In this document: positions 15,889-24,072 of the stretch, piece after piece
Layout: each line of letters opens with the position of its first letter
Position numbering within the stretch: the stretch's first letter is position 1
DNA from: Aeromicrobium wangtongii
Lineage (GTDB): Bacteria; Actinomycetota; Actinomycetes; Propionibacteriales; Nocardioidaceae
Assembly (NCBI RefSeq): GCF_024584515.1
Contig: NZ_CP102173.1
Span: 3,038,001-3,102,000 of the forward strand
Direction: 5' to 3'
Length of the DNA stretch: 64,000 nt
Position numbers and translations under genes: made by a program
Notes under the pieces: generated by a model
Told to the model about the DNA's origin: nothing
Seen by the model: only the letters and a program-made list of their open reading frames with translations
Database searches by the model: none

Positions 15889-16680
15889 GTGCGGCTGCGA
15901 CTCGATCTCTCCTACGACGGCACGAACTTTCGCGGCTGGGCGACCCAACCGGGCCTGCGGACCGTCCAGGGCGAGGTGGAGTCGGCGCTCGGCACGATCC
16001 TGCGCCTCGACCCAGCGCCCCAGCTGACCTGCGCCGGACGCACCGACGCCGGCGTCCACGCGCGCGGTCAGGTCGCGCACGTGGATCTGGACGGGGTCGA
16101 CCCGGATGCGCTCCAGCGCCGCCTACGGCGCCTCCTGCCCGATGACATCGCCCTGCGGGCGCTGACGGTCGCCCCGGAGGGCTTCGACGCCCGGTTCGCC
16201 GCGCTCGAGCGGCGGTACGTCTACCGGATCTGCGACGCCCCGCCCGGCCCGGACCCCCTCGCGCGGCACGCCGTGGTCCGGTGGCGCCACCGGCTGGACG
16301 TGGACGCCATGAATGCGGCTGCGACCCACCTGCTGGGCGAGCACGACTTCGCCGCGTTCTGCAAGAAGCGCGAGGGCGCCACCACGATCCGCACCCTGCT
16401 GGAGCTGCGGGCCGAGCGGACCGGCGACCTGATCGAGACGACCGTCCGCGCCGATGCGTTCTGCCACTCCATGGTGCGCGCCCTGATGGGGGCCCTGGTG
16501 GCGGTCGGCGAGGGTCGCTTCCCGGCCGACTGGTCCGGTGAGGTCCTGGCCGCGGCCGCCCGTGACACCCGGGTCAGGGTCATGCCGGCCCACGGGCTCG
16601 TCCTGGAGGAGGTCGTCTACCCCGACGACTCCGGGCTGGCCGCCCGCGCGCTGCAGTCGCGGCGCAGGAGGGATGCCTGA
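15889..16680 (+). CDS. truA: tRNA pseudouridine(38-40) synthase TruA
   Basis: 263 residues from GTG 15889. TruA isomerises uridines 38-40 in the anticodon arm. The N terminus [19 protein letters not shown] is diagnostic, the catalytic Asp is Asp53 in [14 protein letters not shown], and [17 protein letters not shown] is the conserved C-terminal block. In many actinobacteria truA follows rplQ in the alpha operon; here it is 2.8 kb beyond rplQ and on the other strand. Confidence 0.95.
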   Translation: MRLRLDLSYDGTNFRGWATQPGLRTVQGEVESALGTILRLDPAPQLTCAGRTDAGVHARGQVAHVDLDGVDPDALQRRLRRLLPDDIALRALTVAPEGFDARFAALERRYVYRICDAPPGPDPLARHAVVRWRHRLDVDAMNAAATHLLGEHDFAAFCKKREGATTIRTLLELRAERTGDLIETTVRADAFCHSMVRALMGALVAVGEGRFPADWSGEVLAAAARDTRVRVMPAHGLVLEEVVYPDDSGLAARALQSRRRRDA

Positions 16681-16708
16681 GCGGTCTGCTCGATGGCACA
16701 CTGACCCG

Positions 16709-17047
16709 ATGACTGTCACCTGGGACGATGTCGTGGCCATGGCCACCGGGCTGCCCGAGGTCGCCGAGGCGACGACGTGGGGCACCCCGTCGCTCAAGGT
16801 GGCCGGCAAGCTCATGGCGCGCCTGCGCACCGAGGACGACGGCGGCCTGGCCGTGAAGTGCTCGGCCGCCGACAAGGAGGCGCTGGTCGCCGGTCCCGAT
16901 CCGGCGTACTACACGCTTCCCCACTACGACCGGTCAAACTACGTCCTGGTCGATCTCGACCGCGCCGACCGCGACGAGCTGGCCGAGCTCATCGCGGACG
17001 CGTGGCACATCGCCGCTCCGGCGAGGCTGCGCAAGCAGCGACCCTGA
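16709..17047 (+). CDS. MmcQ/YjbR-family protein
   Basis: 112 residues from ATG 16709. The fold is the small CyaY-like/double-wing domain of the MmcQ/YjbR family, proposed to bind DNA though the cellular role is not settled. Recognisable parts are TGLPEVAEATTWGTPSLKV at the N terminus, AVKCSAADKEAL, and the C-terminal ELAELIADAWHIAAPARL. It follows truA by 28 bases and is convergent with the DUF4394 gene. No signal peptide or membrane segment is visible. Confidence 0.85.
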   Translation: MTVTWDDVVAMATGLPEVAEATTWGTPSLKVAGKLMARLRTEDDGGLAVKCSAADKEALVAGPDPAYYTLPHYDRSNYVLVDLDRADRDELAELIADAWHIAAPARLRKQRP

Positions 17048-17065
17048 GCGGCGACGCGGCCATGG

Positions 17066-17929
17066 TCAGGGCTGCGGGAGCGCGATGTCGGCGATGTCCT
17101 TGTTGAACTTCGCGACCTTCGTGAATCGTCCACTCAGCAGATCGACCCGGTACAGCGTCGCGAGTCCCCCGCTCGTCGGGCGCAGGGACGCGTAGCCGGT
17201 GTTGCTGGCCGCTCGGTCGCCTGCGAGCGTGCTGACGATGTCGAAGCCCGCGATGGGACCCTGACGCGGCCCGAACGGCCCGGTGACGTTGAGGGCGCCG
17301 GAGTTCGCCGGCACCTGCTGCACGACCTGGTCGCGGGTCGTGTCGAGGTCGAACAGGGCCGAACCCGTACGTGGATCGTTGTCGTTGTTCGTGTACGCCG
17401 CTGCGCTCACGCCCGTGGCCGTCGTGCCGTCGTACGCAAGAGGAGCGTCCACGGCGGTGGTCGCTGTCGCCTGCGTGACGTCGTGGCGCAGGTTCTGTCC
17501 CGTGTCGCTGACGACGCGCAGGCGATCGGCCGCAGGGTTGAAGTCGACGCCGAAGTGGGTTCCCTGGAGCGCCACGCTGAGCTGCGAGACCTTGGTGACC
17601 TGCCCGTTGCCGGCGTTGATGCGATACACGCCGCCCTGGTTGCCCACGCCGTAGAACGTGCGGTTGGCGGGACGCTGGTCGATCCCGACGAGCCGGGCGT
17701 CGCCGACCAGTCCCTTGGCCTGGCCGAGCGCCTTGGTGCGCTTGGCGGTCTTGAGCTCGAAGATCGTGAGGTTCCTGCCGTTGGAGGACAGGCCCAGTGC
17801 CAGCCTGGAGCTCAGCACTGCCGAGGACGTCGGTGCCGCCTCCGCCGTGCCGAGGACCGCGACGATACCGCCGGTTCCCAGTGTCGTGACCGCGCCGAGC
17901 GCGATGAGCCGTCGTGTCAGGTGTCGCAT
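17066..17929 (-). CDS. DUF4394-like secreted protein
   Basis: 287 residues from ATG 17929 (an ATG 12 bases upstream is possible). A signal peptide covers MRHLTRRLIALGAVTTLGTG to AEA-AP. The body is a series of beta-propeller-like strands with GLVGDARLVGIDQRPANRTF, GTHFGVDFNPAADRLRVVSD and GQNLRHDV, the signatures I associate with DUF4394, followed by SALFDLDTTRDQVVQQ and GPFGPRQGPIAGFDI. The family is extracytoplasmic and its function unknown. No close functional neighbour is present. Confidence 0.78.
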   Translation of the reverse strand: MRHLTRRLIALGAVTTLGTGGIVAVLGTAEAAPTSSAVLSSRLALGLSSNGRNLTIFELKTAKRTKALGQAKGLVGDARLVGIDQRPANRTFYGVGNQGGVYRINAGNGQVTKVSQLSVALQGTHFGVDFNPAADRLRVVSDTGQNLRHDVTQATATTAVDAPLAYDGTTATGVSAAAYTNNDNDPRTGSALFDLDTTRDQVVQQVPANSGALNVTGPFGPRQGPIAGFDIVSTLAGDRAASNTGYASLRPTSGGLATLYRVDLLSGRFTKVAKFNKDIADIALPQP

Positions 17930-18047
17930 GGTGTCCCCCATCGTCGGGGCCGGCCTCGTTGCCGGCCTTTCTGGGATACTCCCCCGGCCGTGCCGAGATG
18001 TCGATGCCCGCGGGGCAACCGATTGTGCCCACTGGGAGACTGGAGCC

Positions 18048-18632
18048 GTGGCAGAGCACTACTTCGACGGGTCACCCGCGAGCGAGGACCGGCGCAAGGA
18101 CGTCACAGCGGTCGTGTGGGGCCGGGAGATGGTCTTCACGACCTCCGGTGGCGTCTTCAGCCACGACGGCCTCGACAAGGCCACTGCCGTGCTGCTGCGG
18201 CACTACGCAGCCCCGACCGCCGGCGTCGTGCTCGACCTCGGCTGCGGATGGGGCCCGATCGCGTGCGCGGTCGCCACGACCGGCGCGACGGTGTGGGCCG
18301 TGGACGTCAACGAGCGTGCCCTCGAGCTGACCCGGCTCAACGCCGACCGGCTCGGGGTCACGGTCCACACGGCGCTGCCCGATGACGTCCCGGACGACCT
18401 GGTCGTCGACGAGATCTGGTCCAATCCGCCGATCCGCATCGGCAAGCAGGCGCTGCACGACCTGCTGCTGCGATGGCTGCCCCGGCTGTCCCCCACCGGC
18501 GTCGCCCGCCTGGTGGTGGGCAAGAACCTCGGTGCCGACTCGTTGCAGCGCTGGCTCGTGGCGCAGGGCTGGCCCACCGAACGGGTGGGCAGCGAGCAGG
18601 GATTCCGGATCCTGGAGGTGCGGCGGCCCTAG
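18048..18632 (+). CDS. Class I SAM-dependent methyltransferase, RsmC-like
   Basis: 194 residues from GTG 18048, with GGAG eight to ten bases upstream. The SAM-binding motif I is LDLGCGWGPIA (about residues 57-67), the acidic motif II is AVDVNERAL, and the catalytic motif is NPPIR. An NPP[FIL]R motif after a short N-terminal part is typical of 16S rRNA m2G methyltransferases of the RsmC/RlmG group, so guanine-N2 methylation of rRNA is likely. The length matches the single-domain actinobacterial form, which lacks the RsmC N-terminal pseudo-catalytic domain. The frame is open far upstream, but that region is antisense to the DUF4394 gene. Confidence 0.85.
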   Translation: MAEHYFDGSPASEDRRKDVTAVVWGREMVFTTSGGVFSHDGLDKATAVLLRHYAAPTAGVVLDLGCGWGPIACAVATTGATVWAVDVNERALELTRLNADRLGVTVHTALPDDVPDDLVVDEIWSNPPIRIGKQALHDLLLRWLPRLSPTGVARLVVGKNLGADSLQRWLVAQGWPTERVGSEQGFRILEVRRP

Positions 18633-18663
18633 CCGGGCTCGCGCAGCACGCCCCGGACATGAC

Positions 18664-18693
18664 AACGCCCGCCACCTGGAGGTGGCGGGCGTT
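18664..18693. terminator. Bidirectional terminator-like hairpin between the methyltransferase gene and rplQ
   Basis: A perfect 14-bp inverted repeat, AACGCCCGCCACCT (18664-18677) and AGGTGGCGGGCGTT (18680-18693), lies between the convergent methyltransferase and rplQ stops. Neither side has a long T-run, but the position and stem strength fit termination of the alpha operon. Confidence 0.75.
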
Positions 18694-18709
18694 GCTGGTG
18701 TTGCTGTGT

Positions 18710-19279
18710 CTACTTGGCGTCGTCCTGCGCCGGAGCGTCGGTCGAGGTCTCGACCGTCTCGGCCGCAGCAGCGGCGTCCTCGGTCGCCTCGACGACGTCG
18801 ACGTCGGTACCGAGGTCATCGGACGGAGCGTCCTGCTCCTCGACGACGGGAGCGTCCTCGGCAGGAGCGGCAGCCGCGGGGGCAGCAGCCTTCTTCGGCG
18901 TGCGGTTCTGCGCACCGAAGGCCTTCTCCTCCACGATCTCGATGACGGCCATGGGGGCGTTGTCGCCCTTGCGCGGCGCGATCTTCGTAATCCGCGTGTA
19001 TCCGCCGGGACGGGTCGCCATGGCGGGACCGATCTCGGTGAACAGCGTGTGCAGGATGCTCTTGTCGCGGATGACCTTGACGACCTGGCGGCGGTTGGCC
19101 ACCGTGTCGGTCTTGGCCTTGGTGATCAGCGACTCGGCGTAGGGACGCAGACGGCGCGCCTTGGCCTCGGTCGTCGTGATCTTGCCGTGCTCGAACAGGT
19201 TCTGCGCGAGGTTGGCGAGGATCAGGCGCTGGTGCGCCGGGCTACCGCCGAGGCGGGGGCCCTTGGTGGGGGTGGGCAT
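18710..19279 (-). CDS. rplQ: Ribosomal protein L17 (bL17) with acidic C-terminal extension
   Basis: 189 residues, about 60 more than E. coli L17. Residues 1-120 are the L17 fold ([55 protein letters not shown]). The remainder, after about [11 protein letters not shown], is Ala/Glu/Asp/Pro-rich and probably disordered. It ends the alpha operon, 47 bases after rpoA, just before a strong hairpin. Confidence 0.96.
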   Translation of the reverse strand: MPTPTKGPRLGGSPAHQRLILANLAQNLFEHGKITTTEAKARRLRPYAESLITKAKTDTVANRRQVVKVIRDKSILHTLFTEIGPAMATRPGGYTRITKIAPRKGDNAPMAVIEIVEEKAFGAQNRTPKKAAAPAAAAPAEDAPVVEEQDAPSDDLGTDVDVVEATEDAAAAAETVETSTDAPAQDDAK

Positions 19280-19326
19280 GGTTTGTCTCCAGAATCAATT
19301 CGGGCAGGAGCCGGGTCGAGCAGTAC

Positions 19327-20337
19327 TCAGTACTGCTCGTCCTCGGCGAAGCTGGCATCGTCGTCGTATGCATCGATGGCCGCGGACGGGTCGAAACCAG
19401 CCGGGCTGTCCTTGAGCGCGAGACCCATCTCGGCGAGCTTGGCCTTGACCTCGTCGATCGACTTCGAACCGAAGTTGCGGATGTCGAGCAGGTCCTGCTC
19501 CGAACGCGTGATGAGCTCGCCCACGGTGTGGACGCCCTCGCGCTTGAGGCAGTTGTACGACCGGACCGTGAAGTTGAGGTCCTCGATCGGCAGGGCCAGG
19601 TCGGCAGCGAGCTGCTCGTCGACCGGGCTCGGACCGATGTCGATGCCCTCGGCCTCGACGTTGAGCTCACGCGCCAGGCCGAACAGCTCGACCAGGGTCG
19701 AACCGGCCGACGCGATCGCGTCACGCGGAAGGATCGACTTCTTGGTCTCGACGTCGATGACGAGCTTGTCGAAGTCGGTGCGCTGCTCGACGCGGGTGGC
19801 CTCCACCTTGTAGGTCACCTTCAGCACCGGCGAGTAGATCGAGTCGACGGGCATGCGCCCGATCTCCTCGTCGCCGGACTTGTTCTGCACCGCCGAGACG
19901 TAGCCGCGGCCACGCTCCACGACGAGCTCGATCTCGAGCTTGCCCTTGGCGTTCAGCGTCGCGATGTGCAGGTCGGGGTTGTGGACCTCGACACCAGCCG
20001 GGGGCTGGATGTCGGCGGCGGTCACGTCACCGGCGCCCTCCTTGCGGAGGTACATCACGACGGGCTCGTCGTTCTCCGAGGAGACGACAAGGCCCTTGAG
20101 GTTCAAGATGATCTCGGTGACGTCCTCGGTGACACCGGGGACGGTCGAGAACTCGTGGAGCACACCGTCGATCTTGATCGAGGTGACAGCCGCACCCGGG
20201 ATCGACGACAGCAGCGTGCGACGCAGCGAGTTGCCGAGGGTGTAGCCGAAGCCGGGCTCGAGGGGCTCGATGACGAACCGCGAACGGAACTCGTCGACGA
20301 CCTCTTCGGACAGGGCGGGGCGCTGGGCGATCAGCAT
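19327..20337 (-). CDS. rpoA: RNA polymerase alpha subunit
   Basis: 336 residues. The N-terminal dimerisation domain (about 1-230) includes [30 protein letters not shown], which scaffolds beta and beta' assembly. The C-terminal domain (about 245-320) has [24 protein letters not shown] sequence and [17 protein letters not shown], which bind UP elements and activators. It ends in an acidic tail ([15 protein letters not shown]). It lies between rpsD and rplQ as in most bacteria. Confidence 0.98.
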   Translation of the reverse strand: MLIAQRPALSEEVVDEFRSRFVIEPLEPGFGYTLGNSLRRTLLSSIPGAAVTSIKIDGVLHEFSTVPGVTEDVTEIILNLKGLVVSSENDEPVVMYLRKEGAGDVTAADIQPPAGVEVHNPDLHIATLNAKGKLEIELVVERGRGYVSAVQNKSGDEEIGRMPVDSIYSPVLKVTYKVEATRVEQRTDFDKLVIDVETKKSILPRDAIASAGSTLVELFGLARELNVEAEGIDIGPSPVDEQLAADLALPIEDLNFTVRSYNCLKREGVHTVGELITRSEQDLLDIRNFGSKSIDEVKAKLAEMGLALKDSPAGFDPSAAIDAYDDDASFAEDEQY

Positions 20338-20410
20338 GGTGTTCTTCCTTTCCGGACCGACCTCTATATGAAGGTCCGGGTAGCGCTCTGGCAGCCAGAG
20401 CAGGGTGGGA

Positions 20411-21019
20411 TCAGATCTTGGAGTAGAACTCCACGATCAGCTGTTCCTGGATCGGAACCGTGATCTGCTCGCGGACGGGCTGCTGGTGGACCAGGATGCG
20501 TCCACGCTCGGGCGCGACGTCCATCCAGCCGGGAACCGTGTCCTTGTCGAAGGTCTCACGCGCCACGATGAAGGGCGTGGTCTCCAGCGACTTGGGCTTG
20601 ACATCGATGATGTCGTGCTTGCTCACCTGGAACGACGGGATGTCGGTCTTGACGCCGTTCACGATGAAGTGACCGTGGTTGACCAGCTGACGGGCGTGAC
20701 GACGCGTGCGGGCGAAGCCGGCACGGTAGACCACGTTGTCGAGGCGCGACTCGAGGATCTGCAGCAGGTTGTCACCGGTCTTGCCGGGACGACGCGAGGC
20801 GAGCTCGTAGTACTTGCGGAACTGCTTCTCCAGCACTCCGTAGGTGTAACGCGCCTTCTGCTTCTCGAGCAGCTGGTTGCGGTACTCCGACTCCTTGACA
20901 CGCGCGCGGCCGTGCTGGCCGGGAGGGTAAGGACGCTTTTCGAATGCAGCGTCACCACCAACGAGGTCGATGCCGAGACGGCGCGACTTCTTGGTGAGAG
21001 GTCCGGTGTAACGGGCCAT
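20411..21019 (-). CDS. rpsD: Ribosomal protein S4 (uS4)
   Basis: 202 residues. A primary 16S rRNA binder and, in other bacteria, the autogenous regulator of its operon. [36 protein letters not shown] and the S4 domain [17 protein letters not shown] are conserved. The N-terminal zinc-binding cysteines found in some S4 proteins are absent, so it is the zinc-free type. The leader to rpoA is 73 bases, enough to hold a regulatory structure, but I could not assign one. Confidence 0.97.
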   Translation of the reverse strand: MARYTGPLTKKSRRLGIDLVGGDAAFEKRPYPPGQHGRARVKESEYRNQLLEKQKARYTYGVLEKQFRKYYELASRRPGKTGDNLLQILESRLDNVVYRAGFARTRRHARQLVNHGHFIVNGVKTDIPSFQVSKHDIIDVKPKSLETTPFIVARETFDKDTVPGWMDVAPERGRILVHQQPVREQITVPIQEQLIVEFYSKI

Positions 21020-21056
21020 GGTTGATAACTCCTAGGAAAGATTCAAGGCAGCAGCG

Positions 21057-21452
21057 TCAGAGACGACGGTGCTTGGGGGGACGGCAGCCGTTGTGGGGGC
21101 TGGGGGTCACGTCGGAGATGGTGCCGACCTCGAGGCCGACTCCGCTCAGCGACCGGATCGCCGTCTCGCGGCCCGAACCGGGGCCCTTCACGAAGACGTC
21201 GACCTTCTTCATCCCGTGCTCCATCGCCTGACGACCGGCCGACTCCGCGGCCATGCCGGCGGCGAACGGCGTCGACTTGCGCGAGCCCTTGAAGCCGACG
21301 GTTCCGCCGGAGGCCCAGGAGATCACAGCGCCCGTGGGGTCCGTGATCGTGACGTGCGTGTTGTTGAACGTGCTCTTGATGTGGGCTTCGCCCGCAGCAA
21401 CGTTCTTCTTCTCCTTGCGGCGAACCTTCTTGCCAGCTGACTTAGGAGGCAT
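21057..21452 (-). CDS. rpsK: Ribosomal protein S11 (uS11)
   Basis: 131 residues. The conserved centre is [20 protein letters not shown] and the C terminus [23 protein letters not shown], ending [11 protein letters not shown]. The basic N terminus ([17 protein letters not shown]) is typical of actinobacteria. It starts six bases after rpsM ends. Confidence 0.97.
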   Translation of the reverse strand: MPPKSAGKKVRRKEKKNVAAGEAHIKSTFNNTHVTITDPTGAVISWASGGTVGFKGSRKSTPFAAGMAAESAGRQAMEHGMKKVDVFVKGPGSGRETAIRSLSGVGLEVGTISDVTPSPHNGCRPPKHRRL

Positions 21453-21458
21453 GCGCTA

Positions 21459-21827
21459 TCACTTCTTCTTTCCGGCAACGGTGCGCTTGGGGCCCTTGCG
21501 GGTACGCGCGTTGGTCTTGGTGCGCTGGCCGCGAACGGGCAGGTGCGCGCGGTGACGACGGCCCTGGTAGCTGCCGATCTCCATCTTGCGGCGAATGTCT
21601 GCCGTGACCGTACGACGCAGGTCGCCCTCGGTCTGGTAGTTCGCTTCGATGTGATCGCGGAGCGCCACGAGGTCGTCATCGGTGAGCTCGTGAACTCGCT
21701 TGTCCGGGCTGATGCCCGTCGCTGCGAGGGTCTCGGCGGCACGGGTGCGGCCGATCCCGAATACATATGTGAGTCCGATCTCGATGCGCTTTTCGCGCGG
21801 GAGATCAACTCCTACGAGGCGTGCCAT
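21459..21827 (-). CDS. rpsM: Ribosomal protein S13 (uS13)
   Basis: 122 residues from ATG 21827. The frame is open to 21941, but S13 homology starts at [20 protein letters not shown]. Other conserved parts are [14 protein letters not shown], the [24 protein letters not shown] rRNA-binding block and the lysine-rich tail. It is 172 bases downstream of rpmJ, the largest gap within the alpha operon. Confidence 0.97.
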   Translation of the reverse strand: MARLVGVDLPREKRIEIGLTYVFGIGRTRAAETLAATGISPDKRVHELTDDDLVALRDHIEANYQTEGDLRRTVTADIRRKMEIGSYQGRRHRAHLPVRGQRTKTNARTRKGPKRTVAGKKK

Positions 21828-21933
21828 GTAGGCATTTCCTTCCGTTGAGCGAGGTGTGGTCACCTGATGCGTCCCAGCTGCCTCCCAGATCTTGGATCTG
21901 GAGCCGGGCCCCGGCCTACGCTTCCGGGGGTGA

Positions 21934-21957
21934 CCCGCCACGACTAGCTGTGGCGGG
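21934..21957 (-). other. Stem-loop between rpmJ and rpsM
   Basis: CCCGCCAC (21934-21941) and GTGGCGGG (21950-21957) form a perfect 8-bp stem with an 8-base loop inside the rpsM leader. No T-run follows on the minus strand. It may be an attenuator or an RNA-protection element; nothing shows that it terminates. Confidence 0.5.
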
Positions 21958-21999
21958 AGCGATCAGATGTTGCAGTACTGCTGATGTGAAGAAGGCTGC

Positions 22000-22113
22000 T
22001 TAACCCTGGCGCTGCTTGTGGCGGGGGTTTTCGCAGATGACCATGACACGGCCGTGGCGACGAATCACCTTGCACTTGTCACAGATCTTCTTCACGCTCG
22101 GGTTGACCTTCAT
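22000..22113 (-). CDS. rpmJ: Ribosomal protein L36 (bL36)
   Basis: 37 residues, [14 protein letters not shown] to the basic C terminus NPRHKQRQG. The zinc ligands Cys11, Cys14, Cys27 and His32 are all present (C+ form). It lies 48 bases after infA. This is the usual single-copy ribosomal L36 position. Confidence 0.95.
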   Translation of the reverse strand: MKVNPSVKKICDKCKVIRRHGRVMVICENPRHKQRQG

Positions 22114-22161
22114 CGAGAGTCTCTCTTTGGGATCTGAACGTGACGGATCTTGAGTTGCGGA

Positions 22162-22383
22162 TTACTTGTAGCGGTAGACGATGCGGCCTCGGGAGAGGTC
22201 ATACGGCGACAGCTCCACCACGACCCGGTCCTCGGGGAGGATGCGGATGTAGTGCTGACGCATCTTTCCGCTGATGTGCGCGAGAACCTTGTGACCGTTG
22301 GCCAGCTCCACACGGAACATCGCGTTGGGCAGTGCCTCGACAACGGCACCTTCCATTTCGATGACGCCTTCTTTTTTCGCCAT
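22162..22383 (-). CDS. infA: Translation initiation factor IF-1
   Basis: 73 residues from ATG 22383: [20 protein letters not shown], an S1/OB fold that occupies the 30S A site during initiation. The conserved [20 protein letters not shown] block and the C terminus RGRIVYRYK are complete. The frame is open upstream to 22494, but IF-1 homology begins at the chosen ATG, which follows AAGAAGAGG at a suitable distance. It is first in the alpha operon here; the usual upstream partner map lies 3.9 kb away. Confidence 0.97.
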   Translation of the reverse strand: MAKKEGVIEMEGAVVEALPNAMFRVELANGHKVLAHISGKMRQHYIRILPEDRVVVELSPYDLSRGRIVYRYK

Positions 22384-22493
22384 AACCTCTTCTTTGGTTG
22401 CACGAGCTTCCACTTCGGCCGGAACGCACCCCTGTGACACCGCGAGAGCGGGATCACGAGCATGGGAGCACGGACCGAGTTGGCCGACTCCCA

Positions 22494-22523
22494 ATTCTAC
22501 GCTGACACGGGCGGCAGACTCAA
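22494..22523 (-). promoter_or_regulatory. Promoter of the infA-rpmJ-rpsM-rpsK-rpsD-rpoA-rplQ operon
   Basis: On the minus strand, TTGAGT (22518-22523) is followed after 18 bases by TAGAAT (22494-22499). The -35 box overlaps the stop codon of the Lrp gene. The predicted leader before infA is about 105 bases. A promoter here is needed because map and secY are separated from infA by unrelated genes. Confidence 0.65.
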
Positions 22524-22975
22524 ATCCGCCCCTCCCGGGGTCCGTGGCGATCGATCAGCCGGGACAGGACGATGGCCGTCTCGGTGTGGTCCACGGTCTC
22601 CGTCTCGACCCGGATCCGCTCGAGCGCCCGCTCCAGGTCACGCACGTCCTTGGCCACGATGTGCAAGATCGCATCGGCCTGGCCGGACACGGTCGCGGCG
22701 GCGTGCACCTCCGGCACCCGCCCGAAGGCGGCCCGCAGCTCGTCGGGCGAGATGGTCCCCTTGCAGTGCACCTCGACGTACGCCTCGGTCGTCCAGCCGA
22801 TGAGGTGCGGGTCGAGCACGGCGGTGAACCCGGCGATCACGCCGTCGTCGACGAGCCGATCCATCCGCCGCTTGACCGCGGGTGCGGACAGGCCGATGCG
22901 CTGTCCGATCGCGGCGTAGCTCGCCCGACCGTCCTCGAGGAGGCAGTCGATGAGGTCGCGGTCCAGGTCGTCCAT
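22520..22975 (-). CDS. Lrp/AsnC-family transcriptional regulator
   Basis: 151 residues from ATG 22975. The N-terminal winged helix-turn-helix ([20 protein letters not shown] then [15 protein letters not shown]) is followed by the RAM ligand-binding domain ([21 protein letters not shown]). The Lrp family senses amino acids and binds as octamers to spaced half-sites. It is divergent from the DDAH-family gene; in actinobacteria this pair recurs with arginine or ornithine metabolism, so control of the hydrolase is probable. The longer frame to 23179 crosses the divergent promoter region and is rejected. Confidence 0.9.
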   Translation of the reverse strand: MDDLDRDLIDCLLEDGRASYAAIGQRIGLSAPAVKRRMDRLVDDGVIAGFTAVLDPHLIGWTTEAYVEVHCKGTISPDELRAAFGRVPEVHAAATVSGQADAILHIVAKDVRDLERALERIRVETETVDHTETAIVLSRLIDRHGPREGRI

Positions 22976-22986
22976 CGTCCCAGTCT

Positions 22987-23024
22987 TGCAAGAATTCACC
23001 GCGTTATGTCGATCTCTGCAAGAA
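22987..23024. promoter_or_regulatory. Candidate Lrp half-sites between the regulator and ddaH-like genes
   Basis: TGCAAGAA occurs twice in the same orientation, at 22987-22994 and 23017-23024, 30 bp apart, close to three helical turns. Both are AT-richer than their surroundings and sit next to the Lrp start codon. This is the layout expected for same-face binding by an Lrp oligomer, but no experimental motif is known to me for this regulator. Confidence 0.4.
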
Positions 23025-23129
23025 ATCGCGTCGTATACGCTCACTATCGGCTTCGTTCGTTCGCCTACGCGGCCTCTAGCATGGATTGATTGCGGGGCGT
23101 CGTGGCCCGCGCCACCCCGGAGGCCCCTC

Positions 23130-23993
23130 GTGACAGTCGTCGACACCCACGCCCGTTTGCCCACCGGCATCGCCCGCACCCCGCGGGACCGCCACTACCT
23201 GATGTGCCCGCCGGCCCACTTCGAGGTGGCCTACGCGATCAATCCGTGGATGGACGTCGCCAACCTCGTCGACGTCGACCGCGCGCGACAGCAGTGGGAG
23301 GTGCTGCGCGACACCTACCTGCGCCTGGGACACCGCGTCGACCTGATCGACCCGCTGCCGGGCCAGCCCGACATGGTGTTCGCGGCCAATGGCGCCCTGG
23401 TGATCGGCGGGCGCGCCTACGGCGCCATGTTCCGGTTCCCCGAGCGGGCTGCGGAAGGCGGCGCCTATGCGGCCTGGCTGTCCGCCCAGGGCTACCGGGT
23501 CCACGAGCCGCGCCGCACCAATGAGGGTGAGGGCGACTTCCTGGCGCTCGGGTCGATGATCCTGGCCGGCACCGGCTTCCGCACCTCCCTGGAGGCGCAC
23601 ATCGAGCTCGCCGAGGCGCTGGATCGTCCCGTTGTCTCGCTCGAGCTGGTCGACCCGCGGTTCTACCACCTGGACGTCGCGATCGCGGTGCTCGACGACG
23701 GCAACGGCACGGCACCGGCGGACATCGCCTACTTCCCGGGGGCGTTCAGCCGGCACAGCCGGCGCACGCTGCGCGACCTGTTCCCGGACGCGCTGCTCTG
23801 CGACGAGGAGGACGCCCGCGTCCTGGGCCTCAACGCGGTCAGCGACGGCCACCACGTCGTCCTGCCTGCCGCCGCCACCTCGTTGGCCGCATCACTGCGC
23901 CGGCGCGGCTACACCCCGGTACCTGTCGTGCTGGACGAGTTCCTGAAGGCGGGCGGCAGCGTGAAGTGCTGCACGATGGAGATGCACCGATAA
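23130..23993 (+). CDS. Dimethylarginine dimethylaminohydrolase/amidinotransferase-family hydrolase
   Basis: 287 residues from GTG 23130, with GGAGG seven bases upstream. The guanidino-modifying fold is recognised by MCPPAHFEV at the N terminus, PDMVFAANGALV, the EGEGDFL acid block, FYHLDVAIAVL (catalytic His region) and the C-terminal nucleophile loop GGSVKCCTMEMH with Cys280/281. Such enzymes hydrolyse methylarginines to citrulline and amine; actinobacterial members beside Lrp are often annotated ddaH or, with ornithine aminotransferase, as part of arginine use. No rocD is adjacent here. Family is firm, the substrate inferred. Confidence 0.85.
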   Translation: MTVVDTHARLPTGIARTPRDRHYLMCPPAHFEVAYAINPWMDVANLVDVDRARQQWEVLRDTYLRLGHRVDLIDPLPGQPDMVFAANGALVIGGRAYGAMFRFPERAAEGGAYAAWLSAQGYRVHEPRRTNEGEGDFLALGSMILAGTGFRTSLEAHIELAEALDRPVVSLELVDPRFYHLDVAIAVLDDGNGTAPADIAYFPGAFSRHSRRTLRDLFPDALLCDEEDARVLGLNAVSDGHHVVLPAAATSLAASLRRRGYTPVPVVLDEFLKAGGSVKCCTMEMHR

Positions 23994-24060
23994 GCCCTGC
24001 GATCCCCCGGCTGCCGGTCCCAGCAGATATTTTCTGTCCCACAAACCCCATCTGTCACGT

Positions 24061-24066
24061 TAGAGT
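24061..24066 (+). promoter_or_regulatory. -10-like hexamer of the CHAP-domain gene
   Basis: TAGAGT ends six bases before the GTG start, with no Shine-Dalgarno sequence in between, consistent with a leaderless mRNA. Confidence 0.4.
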
Positions 24067-24072
24067 GTCGGC

